Positions 1 through 7,401 of a DNA stretch of 64,000 nt are shown here, piece by piece. Source of the stretch: Pseudomonadales bacterium (GTDB taxonomy: Bacteria > Pseudomonadota > Gammaproteobacteria > Pseudomonadales > Halieaceae); contig JACKNU010000001.1 of assembly GCA_024234675.1 (NCBI GenBank), positions 620,001 to 684,000 on the forward strand, written 5' to 3'. Within the stretch, counting starts at the first letter, position 1. Every line of letters begins with the position of its first letter. The position numbers were made by a program, and so were the translations under genes. The notes below the pieces were generated by a model, which was given only the letters and a program-made list of their open reading frames with translations, had not been told where the DNA came from and ran no database searches.

Positions 1-97
1 GCAATTATCGGCCGGGGTGAAAGAAAAACCCCTGCAGGCGTCCAAAATGCCTTATTCTACTGTGCTGGATCCCGCCGTACAGACAACGAGGTAAACC

Positions 98-265
98 ATG
101 GCCAAACCGAATTATTCTTTCGAGAAACGCCAGCGCGAACTGGCCAGGAAAAAGAAAAAAGAAGATAAAAAACTGCAAAAAGCCCAGGCAAAAGCAGCTG
201 CTGCTGCCGACAGTGAGACCGCTAACGACGCAGCGGCACTGACCGCCCCCGAGCAGGCATCCTGA
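98..265 (+). CDS. small Lys/Ala-rich conserved hypothetical protein (55 aa)
   Basis: A 55-codon frame opens with ATG 12 nt after an ACGAGG ribosome-binding sequence. The protein begins MAKPNYSFEKRQRELARKKK and its first half is strongly basic with charged helix character; the second half is Ala/Thr/Asp-rich and looks disordered. The N-terminus matches a short protein that is widespread in beta- and gammaproteobacteria and is always annotated as hypothetical (recognised from memory). No function is known to me; a basic helical segment would fit nucleic-acid or ribosome binding, but this is a guess. A strong hairpin follows directly after the stop codon. Confidence 0.8.
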   Translation: MAKPNYSFEKRQRELARKKKKEDKKLQKAQAKAAAAADSETANDAAALTAPEQAS

Positions 266-267
266 CC

Positions 268-297
268 CGGCAGGCCGCCGTTTGAGACGGCCTGCCG
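268..297 (+). terminator. perfect 10-bp hairpin after the small Lys-rich gene
   Basis: The arms CGGCAGGCCG (268-277) and CGGCCTGCCG (288-297) are exact inverted repeats around a 10-nt loop. An inner GCCG/CGGC pairing is an alternative fold. There is no T-tract on either strand, so it may act as a Rho-assisted terminator or as an RNA-stabilising stem rather than a classic intrinsic terminator. Confidence 0.55.
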
Positions 298-348
298 CTC
301 AGTAACGAGCACCACCCGACAACTTGCATACCCGAGAGGAGAACGACC

Positions 349-606
349 ATGAAATACCTGCTTCCCGCCGCCGCGCTGGCAACCCTGCTGCCCTTCGCCA
401 GCATTGCCATGGCCCAGGACCTGAACAAGCTGGCTGAAGCGGTGGATACCGACAAGGCCGCCGAATCGGTAGATACCGACAAGATGTCGGAAGCCGTGAG
501 CGCCGATGGCGTGGATATGCAAAAGGCCGCTGATGCGGTCGACAAGGAAAAAGCCATGGACTCCGTGGATGTAGACAAGGCCAAGGAAGCACTGCTGGGC
601 CAGTAA
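349..606 (+). CDS. secreted small acidic repeat protein
   Basis: The 85-residue product has a clear signal peptide (residues 1-22, cleavage after AMA) and a mature part of about 63 residues. The mature part is built from five imperfect 9-14-residue units of the form xx(A/S)VDxDKA, starting near residue 28 (AEAVDTDKA, AESVDTDKM, an extended unit ending VDMQKA, ADAVDKEKA, MDSVDVDKA). There is no Cys or His, and the mature chain is acidic and probably helical. A GAGAGGAGA ribosome-binding sequence precedes the ATG. I do not recognise the family. The repeat could form an amphipathic helix or bind cations or the envelope, but no function can be assigned. Confidence 0.75.
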   Translation: MKYLLPAAALATLLPFASIAMAQDLNKLAEAVDTDKAAESVDTDKMSEAVSADGVDMQKAADAVDKEKAMDSVDVDKAKEALLGQ

Positions 607-621
607 CACCGCTGCAGTCGA

Positions 622-2007
622 TCAGCGCAACTCCACTTCGCTGTCGGCCACCAGGTACAGGAACGCCGCATAGGCTGCCACGTTCTGGTCGAGTGCGCCC
701 GGGACTAGCTTGTCCAGGGTGTCGTTGGCGGTATGGTGCAGGTCGAAATAGTCCCAGCCATTCTGCTTCAGGCCCACGACCGGCACGCCGGCTGCGCGCA
801 TGAACCCCAGGTCGGGGCCGCCCCGGGCGCTGTTGTTGCCCGGTCCGATGCCCAGGGGACGCAGTACTGCGCCGATCGCGGCGGCGATCTCCAACTTGTC
901 CTCGGGCACCGCCGTATCGAATCGCCAGATGTTCCCGGCGCCAAAGTCAGACTCGACCGCCACCACATGCCGCGGCAGTTCCCGGGCATGGCGCTCGGCG
1001 TACGCCCTGGCACCGGCCAGGCCTGTTTCCTCCGCCCCGAACAGGACCACGCGAATGGTGCGCCGCGTCGGCCGGGACAGTACCTCTGCGATCAGCGCGG
1101 CCGCCCCGGTCACGATGCCCACACCGGCCGCATCGTCGACGGCGCCGGTACCCAGGTCCCAGGAGTCCAGGTGCGCGCCGGCCAGTACGATTTCGTCGAC
1201 CGCCTCAAGACCGGGCAACTCGGCGATCACATTGCCCGATTCCGCCACCGCCTCCACAGTGGGGCGCAACACCAGCTTCACCACCACCGGCAGGCCCCGG
1301 CCGAGTACCCGCGCCAGCTGGTCGGCATCCGGGGCGGACAAGGCCGCCGCAGGCACGCCATCGCCGCTCGCCTGGTCCCGCGGGCCCATCTGTCCGGTAT
1401 GGGCGAAGCGGTCGTGGCTGGTACCCACCGAGCGTATCAGGACGGCACTGGCTCCCAGCTGTTCGGCTGCATATGCCGCCTGCCAGCGCTTGGCACCGGC
1501 CACGGCATAGCCCGAACCATCCTGGGTACGGGTCATGGGCTCGTCGATAAAAACGATTTTGCCGCGTACGGTCGCCGCCGGCGCAGCGAGCAGTTCAGCC
1601 AGGGAGGCAAAGGCGATCACCTCGGCCTGAACGCCCTCCGCCGGGGTTGCCAGGCTGCCGCCCAGGGTGGCAATGGTCAGCGACTGGGGAAACGGCGCGA
1701 CAATCTCCGCCACTTCCTCGCCGCGTCGCCAATGCGCCACCTGGAACGTCTCCACCCGCACATTACTGAAACCCAGTTCTGCCAGCCGGGCGACCGCCCA
1801 TTGCCGTGCCCGCGCCTCGGCGGGACTGCCGGCCAGGCGTGGCCCCACCTCGGTGGTCAGCGACTCGACACTGGTGTAGGCCTCGTTGGCCTGTAGCGCC
1901 CGGGCCATCAACTCGGCGGCCCTGGCCTGTAACTGCGGGGACAGTTCCGCGGCGCCGGCATGGCCCGCCCAGATCAGGCAGGTGGCCGCAATAAAACGTC
2001 GATACAT
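622..2007 (-). CDS. M28 family zinc aminopeptidase/carboxypeptidase Q-like, secreted
   Basis: The 461-residue product carries a signal peptide (about residues 1-20, ending HAGAA) and the M28 peptidase layout: an inserted PA-like domain (roughly 115-255) followed by the catalytic domain. Visible metal-site residues are H279 and D281 (AHLDSWD), D291/D292 (GAVDDAAG), E326-E327 (GAEETG), D354 (VESDFG) and H424-H425 (DLHHTAND), which fits a two-zinc exopeptidase acting on small peptides in the periplasm. The length is typical of the family (450-480). No Shine-Dalgarno sequence precedes the ATG, but the signal peptide starts cleanly there. It is divergent from the WYL regulator gene. Confidence 0.9.
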   Translation of the reverse strand: MYRRFIAATCLIWAGHAGAAELSPQLQARAAELMARALQANEAYTSVESLTTEVGPRLAGSPAEARARQWAVARLAELGFSNVRVETFQVAHWRRGEEVAEIVAPFPQSLTIATLGGSLATPAEGVQAEVIAFASLAELLAAPAATVRGKIVFIDEPMTRTQDGSGYAVAGAKRWQAAYAAEQLGASAVLIRSVGTSHDRFAHTGQMGPRDQASGDGVPAAALSAPDADQLARVLGRGLPVVVKLVLRPTVEAVAESGNVIAELPGLEAVDEIVLAGAHLDSWDLGTGAVDDAAGVGIVTGAAALIAEVLSRPTRRTIRVVLFGAEETGLAGARAYAERHARELPRHVVAVESDFGAGNIWRFDTAVPEDKLEIAAAIGAVLRPLGIGPGNNSARGGPDLGFMRAAGVPVVGLKQNGWDYFDLHHTANDTLDKLVPGALDQNVAAYAAFLYLVADSEVELR

Positions 2008-2066
2008 AAGGGGGGAGCGCTACCTGCAGCGGAGATCACCTGGATGGTACCGCCGCAAACGACATG

Positions 2067-2094
2067 TATACAAGCCGTACCCGTTTATTATACT
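2067..2094 (+). promoter_or_regulatory. probable sigma-70 promoter of the WYL regulator operon
   Basis: TATACA (2067-2072) and TATACT (2089-2094) are separated by 16 bp, which would start RNA near 2101, about 25 nt before the ATG at 2127. The -35 box lies within the 8-bp palindrome TGTATACA (2065-2072), which could be part of an operator. This placement argues against the alternative upstream start at 2064. Confidence 0.4.
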
Positions 2095-2126
2095 GGTCGC
2101 CTCGACGAATTGCCCCGGACGCTTCC

Positions 2127-3002
2127 ATGCCGACCCGCCCTGCCCCGCAATGGCCCTTCCGCTGGGAACTGCTGCTGCGGTACCGCTTTATCGAAACCAT
2201 TGCCCTGTGGGAGGGTCGCCTCACCACCCGGCACCTGTGCGACACCTTCGGCATCGGCCGCCAGCAGGCCAGCAAGGACATCAACAACTACCTGCGCGAG
2301 GTCGGTCCGGCCAACCTGGAATACGACAAGTATCTCAAGGGCTACAAGCCGGCAGCGGGCTTCCGGCCCCGGGTTACCCAGGGCCTGGCGGATGAATACC
2401 TGCACCTGATGGCGCGCAACAACGAATTGCTGAACGTATTCGAGTCGCTGGCGCTGAACGTGGCCAATGTCGAGGTGCTGTCACAGCCGGTGCGGGACGT
2501 GAAGCCGGAAGTCCTGCGCCCCATCATGCAGGCGGCACGGCAGCAAAAGCGCCTGGACGTGGATTACGTGTCGCTCAACAACCCCGACCGGGAGGGTCGC
2601 ATCATCGTGCCCCACACCCTGGTGTACACCGGGCTGCGCTGGCATGTACGGGCATGGTGCGAGAAAAACCGGGAGTACCGCGACTTCGTGCTGAGCCGCT
2701 TCCGGGACATCCCGGAGATCATGGACGAGTCGGAGCATGGCGTGGCCGGTGACAGCGAGTGGAACACCCGCGTCACCATACGCATCGTGGCCGACCCGCG
2801 CCTCAGTCGCGAGCAACAGGAGGTGGTGCAGGTGGACTACGGCATGGAGGCGGGCGCCCTGGAGATAAGTACCCGCGGCAAACTGGTGCCCTATGCGCTC
2901 AAGCTGCTGCACATCGACCCCAAGGAACAGCTGGAAGACCCCACCGCCCAGCAGATCATCGTGGAAAACCGGGCGCAACTGTCGCCCTGGCTATTCGCCT
3001 GA
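2127..3002 (+). CDS. WYL-domain transcriptional regulator (BrxR/CapW-like architecture)
   Basis: The 291-residue product has an N-terminal winged-helix HTH (about residues 15-65, containing TTRHLCDTFGIGRQQASKDI), a WYL domain (about 125-205, with the RWHVRAWCEKNREYRDF stretch) and a C-terminal WCX-like dimerisation region. This order and length match stand-alone WYL repressors such as BrxR of BREX and CapW of CBASS loci (family knowledge). WYL domains usually sense a ligand, often a nucleotide or nucleic-acid end. The start at 2127 is preferred because a longer frame from 2064 would begin upstream of the likely promoter. It leads a tight operon with a YkvA-like gene and a thioesterase gene; no defence genes are visible nearby. 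Confidence 0.85.
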   Translation: MPTRPAPQWPFRWELLLRYRFIETIALWEGRLTTRHLCDTFGIGRQQASKDINNYLREVGPANLEYDKYLKGYKPAAGFRPRVTQGLADEYLHLMARNNELLNVFESLALNVANVEVLSQPVRDVKPEVLRPIMQAARQQKRLDVDYVSLNNPDREGRIIVPHTLVYTGLRWHVRAWCEKNREYRDFVLSRFRDIPEIMDESEHGVAGDSEWNTRVTIRIVADPRLSREQQEVVQVDYGMEAGALEISTRGKLVPYALKLLHIDPKEQLEDPTAQQIIVENRAQLSPWLFA

Positions 3003-3018
3003 ACAGGAAGAATTGAGC

Positions 3019-3444
3019 ATGACACAGCACAACGAATTCGAGGACGCTTTCACTGACACCGGCTTCTGGAACAAGCTGAAAAAATACGCGAAAACCGCCG
3101 GCCGCGAGGTGGTGGAAAAAGCCCTGTTGCTGTACTACGCCGCCCAGGAGGAACAAGCGCCGAAGTGGGCCAAGGCCACCATCGCCGGCGCCCTGGGCTA
3201 TTTCATCGTACCCCTGGATGCCATCGCCGATATCACCCCCGCAGTGGGTTACGCCGACGACCTGGGTGTGCTGGTGCTGGCCATCGCCGCGGTAACGCGT
3301 TACATCAACGCGGACGTGCGCGCCAAAACCGCTGCCAGGATGCAGTCCTGGTTCGGGGATGAGCCCGGTACCACTGATATGCCCGCTGCGGGCGCTGAGC
3401 CCGCTTCTCAAATTCACCAGCCCCGGAACCAGGAGCCCTCATGA
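3019..3444 (+). CDS. YkvA/DUF1232 family membrane-associated protein
   Basis: The start is the ATG at 3019, preceded by GGAAGAATTGAGC, 16 nt after the regulator's stop codon. The 141-residue product contains the DUF1232 core at residues 57-92: a hydrophobic hairpin carrying the family's PLDAIADITPAVGYADD signature. The N-terminal part is amphipathic and charged, and the C-terminal tail after residue 115 is low-complexity. The function of the family is not established; it probably sits at the inner membrane. Its stop codon overlaps the next start in an ATGA, so it is translationally coupled to the thioesterase. Confidence 0.85.
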   Translation: MTQHNEFEDAFTDTGFWNKLKKYAKTAGREVVEKALLLYYAAQEEQAPKWAKATIAGALGYFIVPLDAIADITPAVGYADDLGVLVLAIAAVTRYINADVRAKTAARMQSWFGDEPGTTDMPAAGAEPASQIHQPRNQEPS

Positions 3445-3860
3445 CCAGCACCGCCGATATCATCAAGTTCATGGAAACAGACTTCCCGCAGTGCAACAGC
3501 GTGATCGAGCGGACCGGTAACGGGGGCGCCACTGTGCGCCATCACATCGGGTCGGAGGAGTTGCGCCCCGGCGGCACGGTGTCTGGGCCGGTGATGATGG
3601 CGGTGGCGGATATCGCCCTGTACGCCGCCATCCTCGGGGAAATAGGCATCGTGCCGCTGGCGGTGACCACCTCCCTGAACGTCAACTTCCTGCGCAAGCC
3701 CTCGGCCCAGCGCGACATCATCGGCGTCTGTACACTGATGAAGGTGGGCCGCAGCCTGGCCGTGGGCGAGGTCAACCTGTATTCCGAGGGCGACGAGCGG
3801 CCCGTGGCCCACGCGGTGGGTACCTACTCCATCCCGCCTGGCCAATCCCCGGAAATCTGA
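3441..3860 (+). CDS. PaaI-like hotdog-fold thioesterase
   Basis: The 139-residue product shows the hotdog pattern of PaaI-type acyl-CoA thioesterases: a central helix region GGTVSGPVMMAVADIAL (44-60) with the probable catalytic Asp57, followed by TTSLNVNFLRKP (76-87) and a C-terminal strand pair. The usual HGG before the helix is replaced by RPGG. The enzyme would hydrolyse a cytosolic acyl-CoA, but the substrate cannot be told. It overlaps the YkvA-like gene by 4 nt and is the third gene of the WYL operon. Confidence 0.85.
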   Translation: MTSTADIIKFMETDFPQCNSVIERTGNGGATVRHHIGSEELRPGGTVSGPVMMAVADIALYAAILGEIGIVPLAVTTSLNVNFLRKPSAQRDIIGVCTLMKVGRSLAVGEVNLYSEGDERPVAHAVGTYSIPPGQSPEI

Positions 3861-3903
3861 TTAGCATCATCCGCTGGATTTGAGGCCATACGGAGAATTG
3901 GGC

Positions 3904-5622
3904 ATGCCACGCAATAATGGTCGCGACAGGGGCACAGGCCTCCTGCCAGTACTACTGCTTGCCTGTGGCGCAGCCCTGCTCCCGCCGGCCGTCGCCAACG
4001 CCGCCCCGCGCCTGGTCCTGCAAATTACTGTCGATGCCCTGCGTGGCGACCTGGTGCAGCGAAATGAACACAATATGGGAAAGGACGGTTTTCGGTACCT
4101 GTTGCGGCATGGCGTCTCCTACAGCAATGCCAATTACCAGCACAGTAATACCGAGACCGTCGTCGGGCACAGCTCCCTGGCAACCGGAACCACACCCGCC
4201 CTGCACGGCATGGTGGGCAATGTCTGGTTCGACAAGGAGGCCGGGCGCCTGGTCTACAACGTGGAAGATGATCGCTACCACCTGCTCAGCAGCAATGCCG
4301 ACGTGAATAAAAGCAGCGAGATAGACCCCACACAGCGCGTCGCCCTGGCGGATGGACGCTCGCCCCGCGCCCTGCTCACCTCTACCCTCAGCGACGAGCT
4401 GGCCTACGCCACCAAGGGCCAGGCAAAGATTTTCGCCGTATCGGTAAAGGACCGGGGCGCCATTCCTCTTGCGGGCCAGACCGGCAAGGCGTTCTGGTTC
4501 TCCAAGGCGGCAGGCGCATTCATCACCAGCAATTACTATTACCAGGCCTACCCGCAGTGGGTTGTGGATTGGAACAACAGTAATCCGCTGGCTCGCTACG
4601 GCGGCCAGAGCTGGGAGCTGCTGAAACCCCGGGACGACTATCTGTTTGCAGAGGACGATGACCAGGCCTGGGAAACGGACTTTCCCGGCTTCGGCCGCAC
4701 CTTCCCCCATCCCTGGGGCAGCAGTGAGGACAAGTACTTCACCACCAGGCTCACCCTGGGGCCCGCCGGTGACCAACTCACCCTGGATTTTGCCAAGGCC
4801 ATCGTCGAGCATGAGCAGCTGGGACAGGATGCCACCCCGGATTATCTGTCCATCAGTTTTTCCGCCAATGACTACGTAAACCACGTGTTCGGCCCCGCCA
4901 GCCTGGAGGCTGAGGACGTACTGCTGCACCTGGATCGCACCCTGGCGGAGCTGTTCAGCTATATCGACGAGACCGTGGGACTCCAACACACCCTGATCGT
5001 GCTATCTGCAGACCACGGCGCTCCCGATGCCCCGCCCTACCTCAACGCAAGGGGCAACAAGAATGCCCATTACTACGACATGGAAAAGTGCCTTGAGCAG
5101 GTTGAAGCGGGGCTGGCGCAAGGTCGGTTCGGCGCGGTGAAGGGGCTGCTGGGCCAGTTTTTTCACCCCTACATCTACCTGGACCAGGCGGTCATCAGGC
5201 AGGCGCAGCTGAACAGCGCAGAGGTGGCCACGGCCGTGGCCTCTCTGGTTGAACAGTGCGAGGGAGTCAGCGCGGCGATCACCAGCGCCGATACCCGCTA
5301 TTCCCCGGAGCGCAACCCGGTGGTCGAGAGCCGGGTGTGGAACAATTACAACCCGCGCCGCTCAGGGGATGTTTACGTGGTGCTTGACAGCAACATATTC
5401 GTGAACGATTTTGACGGGCTGGTCGTCGCCACCACCCACGGCTCGGTGTGGAACTATGATACCTACGTACCGATCATTTTCTCCGGCCCGGGTATCGGGC
5501 CCCAAACCGTCAACAGGCCGGTGACCCCTTACGACATCGCCGCCACCCTTTCCTCCCGCCTTGGCATCAAGGCGCCCTCGGGCAGCATTGGCAACCCTCT
5601 GCCAGAGGTACTGGAAAACTGA
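3904..5622 (+). CDS. alkaline phosphatase superfamily (PafA/NPP-like) secreted hydrolase
   Basis: The start is ATG 3904 because GGAG (3892-3895) lies 8 nt upstream; an in-frame start at 3880 would include that site. The 572-residue product has a signal peptide (about 1-33), a first metal ligand in TVDALRGDL (D44), the probable threonine nucleophile in ETVVGHSSLATGTTP (T85), and the later metal-binding SADHGAP and TTHGS motifs. These place it in the type I phosphodiesterase/PafA-like branch, a periplasmic or surface phosphomonoesterase or phosphodiesterase that releases phosphate. It lies 43 nt after the thioesterase and may be co-transcribed. The exact substrate is open. Confidence 0.88.
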   Translation: MPRNNGRDRGTGLLPVLLLACGAALLPPAVANAAPRLVLQITVDALRGDLVQRNEHNMGKDGFRYLLRHGVSYSNANYQHSNTETVVGHSSLATGTTPALHGMVGNVWFDKEAGRLVYNVEDDRYHLLSSNADVNKSSEIDPTQRVALADGRSPRALLTSTLSDELAYATKGQAKIFAVSVKDRGAIPLAGQTGKAFWFSKAAGAFITSNYYYQAYPQWVVDWNNSNPLARYGGQSWELLKPRDDYLFAEDDDQAWETDFPGFGRTFPHPWGSSEDKYFTTRLTLGPAGDQLTLDFAKAIVEHEQLGQDATPDYLSISFSANDYVNHVFGPASLEAEDVLLHLDRTLAELFSYIDETVGLQHTLIVLSADHGAPDAPPYLNARGNKNAHYYDMEKCLEQVEAGLAQGRFGAVKGLLGQFFHPYIYLDQAVIRQAQLNSAEVATAVASLVEQCEGVSAAITSADTRYSPERNPVVESRVWNNYNPRRSGDVYVVLDSNIFVNDFDGLVVATTHGSVWNYDTYVPIIFSGPGIGPQTVNRPVTPYDIAATLSSRLGIKAPSGSIGNPLPEVLEN

Positions 5623-5640
5623 AATGGGCCGCCGTGATGC

Positions 5641-6057
5641 CTAGCTGAACAGGGATTTTGCCGCTCCCATAAGGCCGCCCACCCCGCCGACGGAATCGAG
5701 CAGGTTACCCCCACTGCTGGCCCTGTCCATCACCTGCGGCAATACATCGGCCAGTCCCCGGGTGGCGGTCTCGGGATTGACGCCCAGCTGGGCCGCGAAC
5801 TTTGCGAGATCGGCCTGGCCAAACAACTGCTGCAGGGTATCGCCGGAAATGGCACCGTTGGCGCCATCACCCAGCCAGGAACCGAGCAGGGCCCCCAGGT
5901 CGCCGTTCTGGCTCATCTTGCTGGCCAGGCCGGCTAGGTCTACGCCACCCTGCCCGTCTCCCAGCAATCCGGACAGGGCCGAACCGACGGTTGCGCTGTC
6001 CAGACTGAGGCCCAGCTCGTGATTGAGCAGTTGGGTGGCGAGTTGCATGATATCCAT
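5641..6057 (-). CDS. YidB-family (DUF937) protein
   Basis: The 138-residue product MDIMQLATQLL... is Gly/Leu/Asp-rich with repeated short helices (LSGLLGDGQGGVDLAGL, LGSWLGDGANGAIS) and ends in a LGVNPETATRGLADVLPQVMD segment typical of YidB. E. coli YidB is about the same length and has no proven function. GGGGAAAC lies 4-11 nt upstream of the chosen ATG. Upstream in-frame sequence is an antisense artefact of the next gene. The gene is convergent with the phosphatase gene, 18 nt from it. Confidence 0.82.
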   Translation of the reverse strand: MDIMQLATQLLNHELGLSLDSATVGSALSGLLGDGQGGVDLAGLASKMSQNGDLGALLGSWLGDGANGAISGDTLQQLFGQADLAKFAAQLGVNPETATRGLADVLPQVMDRASSGGNLLDSVGGVGGLMGAAKSLFS

Positions 6058-6107
6058 GGCAGTTTCCCCGGCAGGTCGTTTCCTAAAGAGTAACAGTATA
6101 GGCGTTG

Positions 6108-6530
6108 TCAGCTTTCCTGCAGGCGACGGAACCAGACCAGCGGGATCTCCCGCTGCACCGCTTCCAGGTACTCGCCCTGGTGTTTGTTGATCTTCACCAC
6201 GCTCTGCCATAGGGCCTCGCGTTCCCCGGCGGGCACGTCCTCGGCCATGGCTGCAAAGCGCTCCCTGCCCAGTTGCACCGTCACCCGCGGGTTGGCCTGC
6301 ATGTTCAGGTACCAGGCCGGGTGACGTTCCATGCCGCTGTTGGAAGCCGATACCGCCACCGAGTCGCGGTAGGGGTAACAGGCAATAGGCACGGTGCGCT
6401 GCTTGCCGCTCTTGCGACCCGTGGTCGTCACCAGCGCCACGTCGATCCAGCCCATGCGCGCGCCAAAGCGCCCGCCGGACAATTTGTACAGAATCTTGTG
6501 CAGCTTGCCGAAATATTTCCAATTTATCAT
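6108..6530 (-). CDS. Ddn-like deazaflavin/flavin-dependent nitroreductase family protein
   Basis: The 140-residue product follows the Ddn/FDOR-B split-barrel pattern: VTTTGRKSGKQRTVPIACYPYRDSVAVSAS is followed by HPAWYLNMQANPRVTVQLG. These segments correspond to the cofactor phosphate-binding TxGRxSG loop and the HPxWYxNLxANP motif. In mycobacteria the family uses F420; in a gammaproteobacterium FMN or another flavin is as likely, and no F420 genes are visible here. A GTG 15 nt further upstream (6545) is an alternative start; neither has a good ribosome-binding site. It lies 50 nt upstream of yidB on the same strand. Confidence 0.85.
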   Translation of the reverse strand: MINWKYFGKLHKILYKLSGGRFGARMGWIDVALVTTTGRKSGKQRTVPIACYPYRDSVAVSASNSGMERHPAWYLNMQANPRVTVQLGRERFAAMAEDVPAGEREALWQSVVKINKHQGEYLEAVQREIPLVWFRRLQES

Positions 6531-6654
6531 GGTGGGTCTGCGCACTCCGGCCGATTACAGCGAAAATACTAGCATTGCCCGCCGCGGCATTGCCCCCGCC
6601 AACCGCGGCGCTGGGCTACCAGTCTATACTGCCGCCGGTAAAATGCGCCGCCCC

Positions 6655-7401
6655 TCAGGATTTGAATTTGTCAAAGATGTCCACCGGCACGGGAAACACG
6701 ATGGTGGAGCTCTTGTCACCGGCTATTTCCACCAGGGTCTGCAGGTAGCGCAGCTGCACCGCCTGGTCCTGGCTGGCGAGTACCCTGGCGGCTTCGGACA
6801 GCTTCTCGGCGGCCTCGGCCTCGCCCATGGCGTGAATCACCTTGGCCCGCCGCTCGCGCTCCGCCTCGGCCTGCTTGGCCAGCGCCCGCACCATGGTTTC
6901 GTTGAGGTCCACGTGCTTGATCTCCACGTTGGCCACCTTGATACCCCAGGCCGCAGTCTGCTTGTCCAGAATGGTCTGGATGTCCGCATTCAGGCGCTCC
7001 CGCTCCGCCAGCATATCGTCCAGTTCATGCTGTCCCAGCACCGACCGCAGGGTGGTCTGGGACAACTGGCTGGTCGCTTCCAGGAAGTTCTCGACCTGGA
7101 TGATGGCGCGCTCGGGATCCACCACCCGGAAATAAATCACCGCGTTCACCTGCACCGATACGTTGTCCCGGGAGATGACATCCTGGGTGGGCACGTCCAT
7201 CACCACGGTGCGCAAGTCCACCCGCACCATCTGCTGCAGTATCGGTATGATTATGATCAGGCCGGGGCCCTTGACCTTGTAGAAGCGGCCCAACATGAAA
7301 ATTACCCCGCGCTCATACTCCCGCAGGACCCGGAACATCGTCAGTGCCAGGGCGATCGCCAGGAACAGGATGACCATGCCGAAATACTGTGGATCGAACA
7401 T
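6655..7401 (-). CDS. slipin / stomatin-like SPFH-domain membrane protein
   Basis: The 248-residue product has one N-terminal membrane segment (residues 7-24), the SPFH/band-7 domain (about 28-190, with FMLGRFYKVKGPGLIIIIP and RVDLRTVVMDVPTQDVIS), then a charged coiled-coil (about 175-215, QAEAERERRAKVIHAMGEAEAAEKL). Slipins form oligomeric rings at the inner membrane and organise membrane microdomains. Its ATG overlaps the stop codon of the NfeD gene (TAATG), so the two are translated together, as in the widespread NfeD1b-stomatin operons. Confidence 0.95.
   Translation of the reverse strand: MFDPQYFGMVILFLAIALALTMFRVLREYERGVIFMLGRFYKVKGPGLIIIIPILQQMVRVDLRTVVMDVPTQDVISRDNVSVQVNAVIYFRVVDPERAIIQVENFLEATSQLSQTTLRSVLGQHELDDMLAERERLNADIQTILDKQTAAWGIKVANVEIKHVDLNETMVRALAKQAEAERERRAKVIHAMGEAEAAEKLSEAARVLASQDQAVQLRYLQTLVEIAGDKSSTIVFPVPVDIFDKFKS

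Noticed and set aside
733..1896. 387-codon plus-strand frame opposite the M28 peptidase
   Set aside because: Antisense shadow; the peptidase on the other strand has all motifs and a signal peptide.
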